In this document: positions 1 to 13,200 of the stretch, piece by piece | Layout: each line of letters starts with the position of its first letter | How positions within the stretch are numbered: position 1 is the stretch's first letter | Assembly: GCF_025780085.1 (NCBI RefSeq) | Contig: NZ_JAOXHL010000001.1 | Location: 124,001-188,000 of the forward strand | Direction: 5' to 3' | Length of the DNA stretch: 64,000 nucleotides | Source: Ureaplasma miroungigenitalium | Lineage (GTDB): Bacteria; Bacillota_I; Bacilli_A; Mycoplasmatales; Mycoplasmoidaceae | Notes under the pieces: generated by a model | The model's database searches: none | Told to the model about the DNA's origin: nothing | What the model saw: the letters and a program-made list of their open reading frames with translations, nothing else | Position numbers and translations under genes: made by a program

Positions 1-26
1 TGTTAATGGTTTTAATTGATTTGTCA
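1..26 (-). CDS. 5' end of an unidentified gene (partial, runs off the left edge)
   Basis: An ATG on the minus strand at 26 is preceded by a purine-rich ribosome binding site (AAGGAAAG, about 38-45) and followed by eight open codons reading MTNQLKPLT. It lies 57 bases downstream of deoD on the same strand, so it would be the next gene of that unit. Too little is visible to name it. In other mollicutes deoD is followed by deoC, deoA or cdd, but these nine residues do not settle it. Confidence 0.4.
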
Positions 27-83
27 TATATTAATTCTTTCCTTGAATGTGATTATTTTTATTATAACAAATAATAAAAAAAA

Positions 84-809
84 TTATTTTTTTAAGAAAT
101 TAACTCCGGCATTCAAAGCGATTTCCATCATCTCTTTAAATGTTGTAGCTCGTTCTGTTGGTGTCATTGAAGCTTCAACAACTAATGAATCAGAAACAGT
201 TAACATTGTAGCAGCGTTTTTGTTTAAAATTTGCGCATTAGCAAACAACCCAGCTGATTCCATATCCACACACTGTGAATGTGTACGTTTTTTAATTTCA
301 TCTAATGTTTCATGGCCATTATTATAAAAGACATCTGAAGCATGGCATGTAGCCTCAATTAATGGATGATTTAATTCTTGGGCACTTTTTTTAATTGCTT
401 CATAAATGCTTGGTGTTGGGTACATAAAGTTATCTTTATCTTTTTTTGCCCCGATTAATTCAGGGTATGTTGAATCTGTATATGATTTATTAACTAGGAT
501 TACATCACCTAATTTTAAATCTTCAACATAAGCACCCGTTGAACCGACACGAATAATCGTATCAACATCATAGAATTTGAATAATTCATATGAATAAATT
601 CCGATTGATGGAATCCCCATCCCGTGTCCCATTACACTAATTCTTTCTCCTTTATAGTAACCTGTATAGCATAGCATTCCCCGCACGTCGTTTACTAAAA
701 TAGCATCCGTTAAAAACGTTTCGGCAATTCAGCGAGCACGTACTGGATCACCAGGCATCAAAACAACTTTGGCAATTTCGTCTTTTTTGGCATGAATATG
801 TGGTGTCAT
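84..809 (-). CDS. deoD: Purine nucleoside phosphorylase, DeoD type
   Basis: A 241-residue cytoplasmic enzyme that splits purine (deoxy)ribonucleosides with phosphate into free base and (deoxy)ribose-1-phosphate. This is a salvage step essential in mollicutes, which cannot make purines. The N-terminus MTPHIHAK, the phosphate-loop region MPGDPVRA, the segment VMGHGMGIPS, the RVGSTGA block and the late VDMESAGLF block are characteristic of hexameric bacterial DeoD. The start ATG has an AAGGAGAA ribosome binding site directly upstream. One in-frame TGA (at 729) codes for Trp. The length matches the family (about 235-240 residues). It is likely the first gene of a short salvage operon continuing off the left edge. 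Confidence 0.96.
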
Positions 810-835
810 AAATATTTTCTCCTTAAATTTTAAAC

Positions 836-841
836 ATTATA
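836..841 (-). promoter_or_regulatory. Probable -10 box of deoD
   Basis: A perfect TATAAT on the minus strand lies 26 bases upstream of the deoD start. No clear -35 element is visible, as is usual in mollicutes. Confidence 0.5.
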
Positions 842-984
842 CTATTAATTATAAATTAATTACGCTTTATTCTTTGCAAGTATTAAAGAAAAATTAATTA
901 ATTTCTCTTTTTTATTTGCTTAGCAAACATTAATAACTGTTTTAGATTAGTAGTATTGATTATTAAATATCAATATAACAAAGA

Positions 985-1007
985 AAAAGCACCCATAGGG
1001 AGTGCTT
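985..1007 (-). terminator. Rho-independent terminator after the giant-protein operon
   Basis: On the minus strand an inverted repeat (AAGCAC ... TGCTT, GC-rich core with a small bulge) is followed by a run of T. It sits 11 bases beyond the TAA of the downstream giant gene and would end the 19.7-1.0 kb transcript. Confidence 0.75.
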
Positions 1008-1017
1008 AGACTTGGTT

Positions 1018-4000
1018 TTAACGAATTTTAAATTTGAAGTCAACAATTCCTGAGTTGAATAAGTTTAATGACTTGAAGACATCGTTAAAGCTTGTTTGTT
1101 TAATATCAGTACCGTGAGTAATTAAATATGTACCTGTACGTGGGTTAACAATGAAGTATCCATGTGTTTGAGTCAGTGTTTTTTCAACATCTCTTAGTAG
1201 AAGATCTTGTCGTGTTCCATCTATTGTTGGTTGTTCCACATTAATTAAAGTAGCTGTTTGATTTGCAGACAATACAGCATTGCGAGAATTCAATCACGCA
1301 CCAATATGGTTAGCATCTGAATCAAATGGATTTTCTAACATAAAGCGTGCAAATTTAATCTTATCTCAAGATACTCATTCGTTTCTATCAATAGTTTTAT
1401 CATCTTTTAATCCTGGATATTTCATCACGTTGTGTAATTCATATCAGCTATTATACATGTAGATGTCATGTGTATTAGTATCTCATTCAAACGCGAATTT
1501 CATATTAATTAGTAAAGCTGACGGCATTTGAGATCCCGCAACAATTTTATTGCCTTCTACCTTAAAGAAATTATTTTGCAAGAAAGAATATTCCGTAGCT
1601 GATGTGCTTAATTCTGCTGGGACACTCACTAAAACGCTTAATTCCTTATTATTCGGATCAACCGATACATGTAGAATTTGCTTGTCGCTTTCCACACCAA
1701 TTTGCGAGAATTGTGAACGCACAAATAATGTATTGAATGAGAATTTCATTGAAGCATCAGTTGTGTCTACTGAATCAACACTTGAATAGTCAATAATTTT
1801 ATGGGCACCATCATTTTCATTCTTCAAGACTTGTTTTTTGAATGCATTAATAATATTTTGAACAATGCCATCTTCTGTTGTTTCTGCTCAGTTTAATTCA
1901 TCGGAGTTGGCAACTAAAACCTTTGCGTCATATCCTGTTTTTACTTGATTATCAACAATATTTGTAAAGATTGCTGAAGTTCCAGAAATGGCAGCGATTT
2001 CATCTTTAGCTTTAAAGATAACATTGACTTCAAATTCTTCTGATTTTCATCCTTTGAAGTGTGCAAAGTCAATTAATGCAGATGGTTTATATTCGAAGTA
2101 AATTTTGAATTTCAGAATTCTTTCACCCGGTTTGTTTTGGTCTAATTCTTGAACTTGACAGTAAGTTCGGTTATTCGGATCTAAAGTTGGGTCATATGCT
2201 GGTTTAATTTTTACTCGTAAACTATTAGGGTTAAACATTGATTTCTTATCAATAGCTGTAAAAGCGAATTCTTGGAACATGTCTAGGAATTGGGCATTTT
2301 GTGTAACATCCATATCTTCCTTTGTATCTGTAGGTTTAATTTTCGCTAATTTATCAACAAAGACCTTTCAGTTAACATCATCTTTCGGTTTAATAACATT
2401 CATCGCTTTATTAGCGTTTGTTTCACCATTAATATTAACATTTGATGGGCGTTTTATTTGATAGAACATACGATCTTTAATAAGATTAACTAATTGATAG
2501 AAGTATTCGACAAATATTTGTTTATCAGGGTTGGTTGTATCATTTGTAATTGCTGGAATTGCATTAATGAAAGTTAATGATTCATCCTTAAGCGTTGTTG
2601 TACCATGAACACTAAAGGCATGTTTAATAGCATCTAATGTACTTGCAGTTAATGCAGAACCATTGTTGTTATCTCATTGGTTAGCATCTATTTTCGCTAA
2701 AATTTGGTTATTGAAATAATTAGAAATAACTGCTTTATATTGTTCGAAGAACAGATCGTTGTTTACCGAATCTGCATTCTCATTAGCTTGGCTGCTAATG
2801 TATGGTTTTCATTCTGGTGGTAATTGACCAGATGCATCAATCTTATATAAATTACCTGTAATTTCTTTATATTTACTTGCTTCATATTTATCATAGAAAG
2901 CAGTTAATGATTCTTTTAACAAATTAATGAAATCTGTAAAGTTGTTTTTTGAAACAATTAATTGATTATAGTAATTTGCTAAAATTGTTGGATCATTTGA
3001 TTTATCAAAGGCTTGTAAATCTTTTGCTAATACTTGATAGTTTGGTTGAACCTTTTGAGTATATAAAGCGTATGCTTTTTGCATCCCTAATTTTAATAAT
3101 GGGTTTTTTTGCGCGTCATCTCAATCACTGATAACAAAGAAGTGCATATATTCATATAAGAATCCTGCCGAAGGTGAATCTTGATCTGCTAAACGAATAT
3201 ACTTGTGAACATCTGATTTTAATGCTTCTACAAATTTAGCAACTTCTTGTTTTGCTTCCACAATCAAGCTGGTTGTTGGTTGTAAATATAAGTTAATAAA
3301 ATCAAGTGGTTCTAATGATGTATATTGGTTATTATAGAACGCTTCAGCATTATTTAATGCATTGTTTTTTACAAATTCATTTTCTAAACGTGTTTTTAGA
3401 GCTTGCAGTTTAGCAAAAATAGCTTTTGTTGCTGGATTATTAACATCTGCAAACAGTGTTTGTTGAACAAAATTATTTACTTGGTTTAGGGTGTTAATAA
3501 CATTTGCATTTTGCGTGTTAAACAAGTAAGTTAATTGTCTTGAATAAGTTGAAATTCCTGTTCGCAATGTCTCATTAAAGGCTCGCAGATCAATTGCATC
3601 AATTAATTTATTAATCTTGTCAAGAACTTGTTTTTGAACAACGTTTCATGTTTGCGCATCTGTTTTTGTAATTGATTGATCATTAAAACTAAATTCGTTT
3701 TGAGCAAAATACACCTCATTATAAGTGTCATATTTTGCTAAAGCAGTTTTTAAAACAGCCAATTCTTCCTTAATCTTATTAATATCAAAAGCTTTATTTG
3801 GAACATCTAAGCTTGCTAGTAAAGCATTGATTCCTGTATTAGCAGCTTCAATAGCTTCTACTAGTTTTTCTTGTGATTGTAATAGCTTTTGATATGATTC
3901 CATTTTTGCTTTGTAAACAGCTTTAATTGCTTGCGGAATTAATACTTGATAGTATTCACGAATTCTTGCTTCATCGCGATCTATGGTTTTTTGGTTTTCT

Positions 4001-7000
4001 TTATTGGCTGCCAAAATAATTATATTTAAGTGATCATAAGCTTTAATAACTGTTTGGTCATTTTCTGGAACAAACTTACCATCTACAACTTTGTTTAAGT
4101 CATTATTAACCTTGTTTGCATAAACTTTTTCAGCAACACTAATCATTTTACGTAAGTTATTAGCATTTTCATAACTTAAAACAATTGAATCATTATCTGC
4201 GCTAGCTTGTTTATAACTTGATAATGTTGGTTTTAAATAAGTTGTTCGTAATTTTTCAAATTGAGCCGTAGCATCAGCTGCATTTTGGTCAACGGCCTTA
4301 ATTTTGGCATTTAATTCATCTAAACGATTTGAAATAACAGTTTTTTCTTGTTTTGTTAAATTGTCATTGTTTGATAAATTGAATTTCATTTGAGCACTTT
4401 CATTTAATAATTTTAAACGTGCTTGTTGGAAGGCTAAACGCTTGATACTATCTTGAATTTTAACTTTAAAACTATCTAAATCACTAATTCCAGATAAGGC
4501 AAACAATTCAGAAGCATTGATAACATCGGTGTTTTTAAATTCTTGAATTTCCTTACCGATCGCCTCATCAATCGGACTCGCAGAATCGATAAAGATATTA
4601 GCTTCATTAATTTGGTCAGCTAATGTTTTTAAATCAGCTGATAAATCAATTAAGAAAGAAAGTTTTTGTTCTTGTGTTTGGATTTCTTGAATTGTTTTAG
4701 CAAAATTATTAGCTCTGCGAATTTTATCTAAACGAACATCGATATTAGCAGATAAATTAACATAATTTTCTTTAATTGCTAAATATGATGAATTATCTGC
4801 AACATATGCGTTAACTTGTTGGTTTAAATCAACTCGTTTAGCATTAATTGCTTTGGTTCCTTCGTAACGTTCGTTAATTTGTACCATAACTTGATCTAAT
4901 GCATTAGAGATAATTGAATTACCAATTTCGTTAGCTGTTTTATCAGGGATTAATTGATTTTGAGATGTTGGTAAAGTTTCGGCTAATAAGGTAGTTAAAC
5001 TATTAACATCTGTTTGATAACCAATATAATTACCCATCGCATCTTTTCACGTTTTCTTCGTATCTGAAACATTTTTTAATGTTTTTAAATAACTAATCAC
5101 TTTATCAACTAGAGCTTGTTGGTCATCAATCACAGGAGCAATATTAACATCTAATCAGTTCATTAGTGTTTGTTTTGAAGCTGTTTGACGATCAATACCA
5201 TCTGTTCCATTAAAGTCTAGTTGTTCAACGATTTTTTTGGCTTCTAAGATCTTTAAATGAGTTTGTTGAGCTCATTTCATATTTCTAATTGCCACATCTA
5301 ATTCAGCATTAGCTTCATCAATTAAGACTTTAGTTGAATCAGCATCATTACTTGTCCCTAATTTACCATATACATTGGCATGAATATTATTTACAACGTG
5401 TTCAAATTCGGTAATGTAGTCTTGTAAAATTTGTGAGCTTTCGCCCGTATTAGCTTTAATTTCAGCAACAACTTTTTCCCCTTCACGAACTTTTTTTGCT
5501 AAGTCAATTGTGTTGGTTTTATTAGCAATTAGGGCATTAATTTGTTGATTAATGTCTTTTAAATTGTCTAAAGTGGCGCTTGGTGATTTGTTTGCTTCAA
5601 TCATTGATTTGATTGTTTCACGTACAATTGGTTCTAATTTAACATCCATATCGTTATTTGGATTATTAGCTTCGTTTTTGATGTATGTTAATCAATCGAT
5701 ATTAATAGCGACCTTATTTGTTAAACGTAACCCTGCCATCACATCAATATCTTTAATAGATTGTTGTAATGCGGCAGCAGCTTTTTGAACGTCAGTCTCT
5801 TTATAAGCTAAGTTATTTAAACCTAAATTAGAATTTGATAAAGCTGAACGTAAATTTTTATTAGCCTCACTATAGTTGTTTTCTAATAAATTAGCTGTCT
5901 GTCTTAAATTTGCTTTAACTTCATCCATATTTGCTTGATCATTAGCATTTTGGGCAGTTAATTTAGCAATTAAATCATTTAATTCATCTAAATGAGCTTG
6001 TGCTTGAGCATCTATTTTTTGGTTATTAGTTACCGTTCGTTTAATCTTTTCTAATTCAGCTATTGCTTGTTCAATTGATGGTTTAGCAGACGCATAATCT
6101 AAATCCTGCTTGTCTACAATAGCAATAGTGTTTGAAGCAAATGTTTGTGCTTGTTTTCATGAGTCTAGTTGAACAATAGCATCAATTTGAACCACATTTA
6201 ATTTCTCATATGAATCAATTCGCTTCGCCATGTCTTGGAATTCTTGTAGAGTATGTGTTTTGTCATTCGCAAAGTTATTCATGAATTCAACAAATTCACG
6301 GTGTTCAGCGTCAATCTTAGCATAATCAGCATTTGGATGTGCTTGCTTTAATTGTTCATATGATTGTTCATATGTTTTTACACGATTTAATAATAAATCT
6401 TGTTGGAAAGCATAAATTAGTTTATCCTTATAGGTTTTTAAATCTTCACTATTTGTTAATGATTTGTGTGAATAAGCATCTTCTAACTCACGCTTGACAT
6501 CATTATAGTGTTTATAACCTTCGTGGTTTGGAACACCATTTGGATCAATTTTATTTAATTCAGTATCTAAACCACCAACTAAAATATTGTTTTCGCGTTT
6601 TGGTGCACCATTAATGACATTATCTTTAATTTCATTATATGAATTGTTGTAATTGTCTAATAATACTTGCTTTTCTTGCGTTGTTTTTTGAACATAAGCT
6701 TGTAAATCTGTTAAGGCTTTTTCTAAAGCAGCAACTTGGATGTTTTTATTTGAATCATTATATTGTAAATATAAAGCATCTATTTCCCTGGCTTTTTCTT
6801 TTAAATCGGCATTTAGATTTTTACTTGTGTCATTATAAATTTTTCAATTTTTTTCATCATCAGATAGTAATGAATCCAGTTTTTTATACTCTGCACGCAA
6901 GTTTGCTTTAGCTTGTACAATTTTCATAATTGCATCAAGATCACGAATTTGATCGCTGGCTTTTTTTGTTTCACTGAACATATTATTACTAATTTGTTCT

Positions 7001-10000
7001 TGCAGTTTAATTGCATCTAAAGGTGAAGTTTTTAATAGTTGTTTATGTAACTCAATTGCTTCTTTTAATTTAGCTTGTAATGTTTGATCGTCGTTTAAAG
7101 TATCGGCAATTTTTTGAACTTCTACTAAATTAGTTGAATCAATCCCTGTTTGGGCATATTCTTTTAATTGATTTTTGATCTTATCATTAAATTGAGTTTC
7201 AAGTTCAGATAACCCACCTTCTTGACCTTCATTATAAATAGCACCTTGCAATTTATCATTATAGGTTTGAATACGGTCATGGTTAAAAGCTAAATCTATA
7301 TTATTAATTTGTTCTTCTAGACCAAATTTAGTTGGATCAGAAGCGGTTGGATTACTAATTAAGTTATAGAATTCCTTTTGTCCAGGAATTTCCTCACCAC
7401 TACCCAATAAGTTAAGGAGTTGTGAAATATTGTTACGTGTTGGTTCAAAGTTTGAAATGGCTCCAACAGTAAATTGTTTAACAACTGAATCGTCTTTATT
7501 ATATTCTTGCACTTTTTTATCAAATAAAGCTTGGCCATCTTCAATTTGTTTCACCAAAGGCATAATGTCTGATAAACTCTTCATATCTTTTAATAAAAGA
7601 ACTTTTTGTTCATCTGTTAAATCTTTTTTACTAGCTCGTTTTTTTAATTCATTTAGACGTGTTAATAAAGCTTCTGCCCCAGGTGAATTATTCGGATCTT
7701 GTGGATTGTCTAAATTTGCATTTGGATAAGTTTTTAGTAAATCTCGACCAATTTCTGAGATTAATGCTAACGTTTCATTATCTTTTCGTTTTTCATTAGT
7801 TTCTTCTACTAAAGTAGCTAATTGTTTGTTTAAAGCATTAATTTCATCAATTGTAGTGTTTGGGTCTTTAAGGGTTTCTACAATTTTTTGTTTTAGGTTG
7901 TTAATTTCAGCGATTTCACCTTGTAGTTTCGCCTTCATAGTACTTGAACCATTATTAATAGCTGTAATTAATTCATTAGCACTTTCCACAGTGTTAGTAA
8001 TATCTTTAATTGCTTGAGCGTTATCTCTTAAATGATCACTATCTTCTACATCTTTTTGCATTTGCGTAATCATATCATTAACATTGTTAATTGTTTGATT
8101 ATTATTTAAAGCGTTTTCAATTTGGGCTTTAATTGCAGCGAAATTATTTTTACTTTCATTTAAAGAATCAATTTGTGTTTGTTCACTTGGTGAAAAAGTG
8201 TAATCAGGAACATTTTTGTCATTAAATAAACGACGGATGTAAGTGTCATTATTTTCAAAAGCATCGTTTGTTTGAGCATATACAACTACAAGTTCATATG
8301 TATTTAATAAATTTGTATACTTGTTGATTTGTGCTCATAAATCCATTGAAGTTACAGGATTAAAGTCTTCAAGCATTTGCTTTGAAGTTGTGTTTAAGGC
8401 TGTGAATTTTGCTTCAAAATCATCCTTGTTAATTAAACGAGGATTTAAATTACTTAATTCTAAAGCTACCTTATCGTGCAGATATTGTAATTGGTGACGT
8501 AATAAATAACGAGTATTTTCTCATTTATTTTTCACATTTTTAATAGCTTTAGTTGGTTCAACTTTAAAACTAATTAAGTCTTGTTCGACAGTGAATAATA
8601 ATGAGTTAACTTGATCTAAAATTGGTTTGTTGTAATATTTATTGAAAACAACCGTTGTATCATGATATAGATCTTTTAAAGCTAATAATTGGTCTTTTAA
8701 AATTAACAATGAACTTTGGGCATTTAATAGATCGACTAACCCTAAAATTTCTTGATTTACTTTTGCAATAAAATCATCAGAATTTTTGTATTCTTGAATT
8801 AATTGATCAATTTTTTGGTTGAAAGCAATTTCTTGGTAAGGAGTGATTAAATCTTTAGCAATTAGTTCGTTTAGTTTTTGTTTAAATAGTGCAATCCGTT
8901 GATCAGCAAAACGAAGTGCATTTAATTCATTTTCGTATTTGAATTTAATGTCTAATAATTGTGTACGATCTGTATATTGATTATTAATCAGTTTTTGAAC
9001 TTCTGATTTATTTCTTAAATCATTAAATGGTTTTTGCAAGTATTCTAGACGATTGCCAATATATTCTAAACCTTCCACAAAGTTAGCAACTAAATCATTA
9101 CCTGAAATTTTGTTATCTTTTAATGATGTAACGAATTTTTCGAACTCTGTTCTTAGAGCAGCAACATCAGCAGCTGTAGTTGTTTGATTTAGTTTTAAAA
9201 CAAAGTTTTTATTATAGAAATCAGCTAAACGAGTATATTCTTTGTGTTCGCTTGTTTGTAGATGTTTCTTTACTAGTGAAGAGTTTAAGCGTTGCAATTC
9301 ATGGTAGAAATAATCAGCCATTTTCAAATCGTGTGTTGATTTGAAATCATTATCTAAATCAGCAATTTTAGCTTCATCCTCTGGTGATAATTCAATAGTT
9401 TTTAATTCACTAGCTAATAATCCAAAAGCTTTTTGTAATTTGTTGAAAACTAAAGTATATGTGCTGTTTGCTAGATCATTATATTCCTTAACATAATCAG
9501 CATCCTTATTGGCTTCTAATGATTGAACATTTTGATTTAAATTATGCATTAAAATGTTAAATTCATTTACACGGTAGTCTTTATTCATTGCCAAGGCATT
9601 AATTGAGTTAACATAGTTAATTGCTTCATTAGCAACAGCGTATGAACCCAATTTTTCTGTACTTGTAATTAAACTACTTAAGCTGACTTGTGGGTTATTT
9701 AAAATACTAAATAATTTTTCATCCTGAGTTTTGATGGTTTGTGATAAATATTGATTAAACAATTGCAAGTTAGCTATTTGTGCTTCTGCAGATTGTTTTA
9801 AGAAGTTACCTTGAATTAATTTTAAGTCAACTAAATCATTTGCTAAAAATGCTTGACGTAAATCTTGTTCTTGAACAAAATTAACATTTTCACGTAGGAA
9901 ATCAATTAATAGTGGTAATTGACGATCGTTAAATTCTCCGTTTGTTATCGCTTGGTTAATAGCTTGCATTAAGCCGTCAGTATATTTTTGACGTTGTTCG

Positions 10001-10272
10001 TGCATTAATTGCAATTTAACGACAACATCAACTTTACTGTCATCTAAAATTTTTCAAGATTTTTGATATTCTTGGTTTAAAACAGCCATATCTAAATCTA
10101 AAGTTTTAGCTAATTGGTTAGCCTTTGTATGCATCTTTGTATAAACAGTATATAAATACGATTTCTTTAAAGAAGCAAATTTTTCGTGAATTAATAGGGT
10201 CGTAGCTATTAAGGCAGATGCCCCGACTAAAAATGCTGATGCACTAATTAGTAATTTTTTTGATATTTTCAT
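1018..10272 (-). CDS. Giant helical surface protein A (3,084 residues)
   Basis: One continuous code-4 frame: I read the gaps between the standard-code fragments triplet by triplet and every break is TGA (Trp), with the first TAA at 1018. Residues about 7-28 form a single hydrophobic segment after MKISKK, so the protein is probably secreted and anchored by its N-terminus. From about residue 35 to 2,400 it is almost pure alpha-helix with heptad-like Leu/Ile spacing, rich in Asn, Gln, Lys, Asp and Glu, without Cys pairs, as in coiled-coil or three-helix-bundle adhesins. The last 600 or so residues are richer in beta-strand and aromatic residues and match the equivalent part of the upstream giant protein. 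A good AAGGAG ribosome binding site lies at the stop codon of the upstream gene. Function unknown; surface adhesion or cytoskeletal-type scaffold are guesses. Confidence 0.9.
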
Positions 10273-10286
10273 AAATGTTGCTCCTT

Positions 10287-13200
10287 TTATTTCTTGTTTG
10301 ATTCCGGATGTAATTTTACGGTGATATAGAAATCTTCTAAGCCGTCTTTAAAGCTTTGATCATTTTTATTCAATAATGCTTGCATATGTTCTCTTGCAGA
10401 TCTAGCAGCAGAATGTTTGTCGACAAATAATGGAGTGTTCATATAATATTCTGCATATTCATTCGGGTCAGTAGTTGGATTGGTATTATTTGGTAAATGA
10501 GAGTCTGGTTTGTTTAAATCCAAGAAGACAGTTGGATAAAGTTCATAATGATTACGGACTGATGGTTTTAACACAACATCATTGTTAACACCTCTTCATC
10601 CAACTCTACCACTATATGCTTCAAAGAACATGAAAATAATACCTTTGATATTAGAATCTTCTTTAGCAACAACTGGAACGGCAATATAGAATGGTGTTCA
10701 GAATTCGAAGTTGTTACCGTCCCCCTTCACATCGGCACCTGTCGAGTTTCAATATACATATGATTGATTAGTTTCATCTTTATAGTTAACAAGATGATAG
10801 GTTTTTTGTTTGATAGTAACTGGTATACCTGCTTCGGTTGTTTTGAACTTAATTTCTACTCCATTTGTTGTATCCTTAGGATCATTTTGAACGTTAGGAT
10901 CGGCATTGTTTTTTAAGAAAGTTAAATTATTTTTAGCTTCATGAGCAGCGATTTGTTTAATTAATGCATTAACATAGTTATAAATTAAAGTCTTATTATT
11001 TCACCCAGCTCGCGTCGCTTGCAATCAAGTATGAATGTTAGAGTTCGTCAAGAATTCTTTTGTAATCTTTAATGTATCTTGAGTTCTAAAAGTTATAAAG
11101 ACATCATCTTGATTAAATTTAAAAGCGGGTACATTTCAGAAAATATTATTTGGAATATCCTTATTTGTTAATGGTGGTACATATTCATACATTAAATTAA
11201 CTTTAATTTTCTTAAAGGCTGTGTCAGCTTGCAGATATGTTTTTGTATATGAGGATTCCCCTGCATCTTTTACTAAATAAACGCGTACATTTGATGAATA
11301 AATATCTTCTGGTCCTCTTGGTTTTACTAAGAAAGCAAATTGCGTGTAATATTCTTTCAAGATTTCAATATCTTTTGAATCTTTATTAATTCATAAATAA
11401 GACTTATTATCTTTTGTTATTATTCTAGTTTGATCAGTTTCTCAGTTTTTAACAATTTGTTCAAAATCTTCGACTAGTTTATCATCCTTAACTGCGAAAC
11501 TTGTGTTTTTTTCATCATTTAAAGCTGCAAACGCTTTTTGTTGATTAGCAGTCGCTAACATTCATCGATTTAAATCAACTGCTGCATCATAAATTTTTGA
11601 TAAGTTGTTTTGTAGTTCTGTAACTAATAAATCACCTTGTAGTTTACTATCGATATCAGATTTTAAACTAGCTATACTATTAGCAGTATTGTTATAAGCA
11701 TCGATTAATTCTTTAAAGTATGTTTTTTTGTCTGCTGAACTTGACAATAGATTAATCATTGGTGCTAATTCTTTACGGCTATCAACAAAGTCGAAGGCAA
11801 TTTTACGTAAACTATTAACATCGTGAGCTGTTTTATCTTTGCTTGAATTGTATCAACCTTCAAAATCATTACCGTAGATTGTTTTATAAATTGCAAACCG
11901 GTTGTCCACAACTTTCTTAGATAGGTCAGCAAAATTATTCCACATTTTATTACGTTTACTAATCAATGTTTGATCTAATTCATTTTGGTTGTAATTGTAT
12001 TTTTCGCTAAGATCAATTACTCCTAAATCATCAAAGACTTTTAACGCATCAGCTGTTGTTTTAATTGTGTTTAATTTTGTAAGAATTTCATTAACAATTG
12101 CATTATCTGGTTGAATATGTTTTAATACCTTAATAATTTCATCAATTTTAGCACGTAAATTATTAGCTTGAGCTGGGTCAGTAGCCAATTGTTCACTGAA
12201 TGCTAATAAATCAACTTTTTGTTTTGCTAAATTACTAAAGGCGATGCTAATAAAACTGTTGAATGTTTTATTCAACGCTTCTGCTTGGTTAATATATTTA
12301 ATCCGTAATGCTTTTTGGTAATAATTATCGTTTAACGGATCCATGAATTGTTCATAAACACTTGTTTTATCACTATTTCAACCAGGAATAATTTCAAAAC
12401 TTGCTAACAAGTTGTCATTAGCTGTTGTTAGTTGTCCAATTGCTTTTGTAATTTCGGTAATATCTAAACCAATAGCACGAATTAAAACTTTAATTTCTTC
12501 CTCAGAATTTAAATAAGTATTGATTGGTGCTGGGAATAGTTTTGTTAAATCAGCATCATTGTGTGTATTCAATTCTTGCTGTGCATTTACCATTGTTCCA
12601 TTTAAATAATTCAAGAAGACATAAGCACGGTTACGAATAGCACGTAAACGGTTCTTTTCAAAACTTACTAAACGATCAATTTGCGCATGTATTTTCAGTT
12701 TTCAAGTATCTAAATTAGCTGTTCAAGTTTTTAAATCATCAAACGTTTGGATGTTAGCAGTTTGCTTAAATGGATTTGTATCGTTTTCTCAATTAAATGT
12801 TTGATCATTATTTTGGCCACCCTTATTTCTTTCAGTCAATAATGGTGAATTTTCTTGATCAGTATAATTATCTTTAATATAACGGTTTAGTTCGTCCGCT
12901 TGTTGACGTAATTGCTTAACTTCCATTGTTTTAGTAACTTTTAAGGCGTTAATAATCCCTCTTGAATCATCACCAATTTCAAATAATAATGTTTCAATTT
13001 GTCCTTGGATTGTTTTTTGTGATTCTAGTCATGCATTGGCCGTATCACCTGTCGCCTTATTTTTTAAAGCATTCTCAGCTGCTGTAATTTTGACATCTAA
13101 TTGATTATATAAATCTTTCATTTCTGTTGAAGATTCAGCATAAGCCTTATTGTTAATAGATTGTGTATTTGAGAATTTTTTCGCTTCATTAATTAATTCA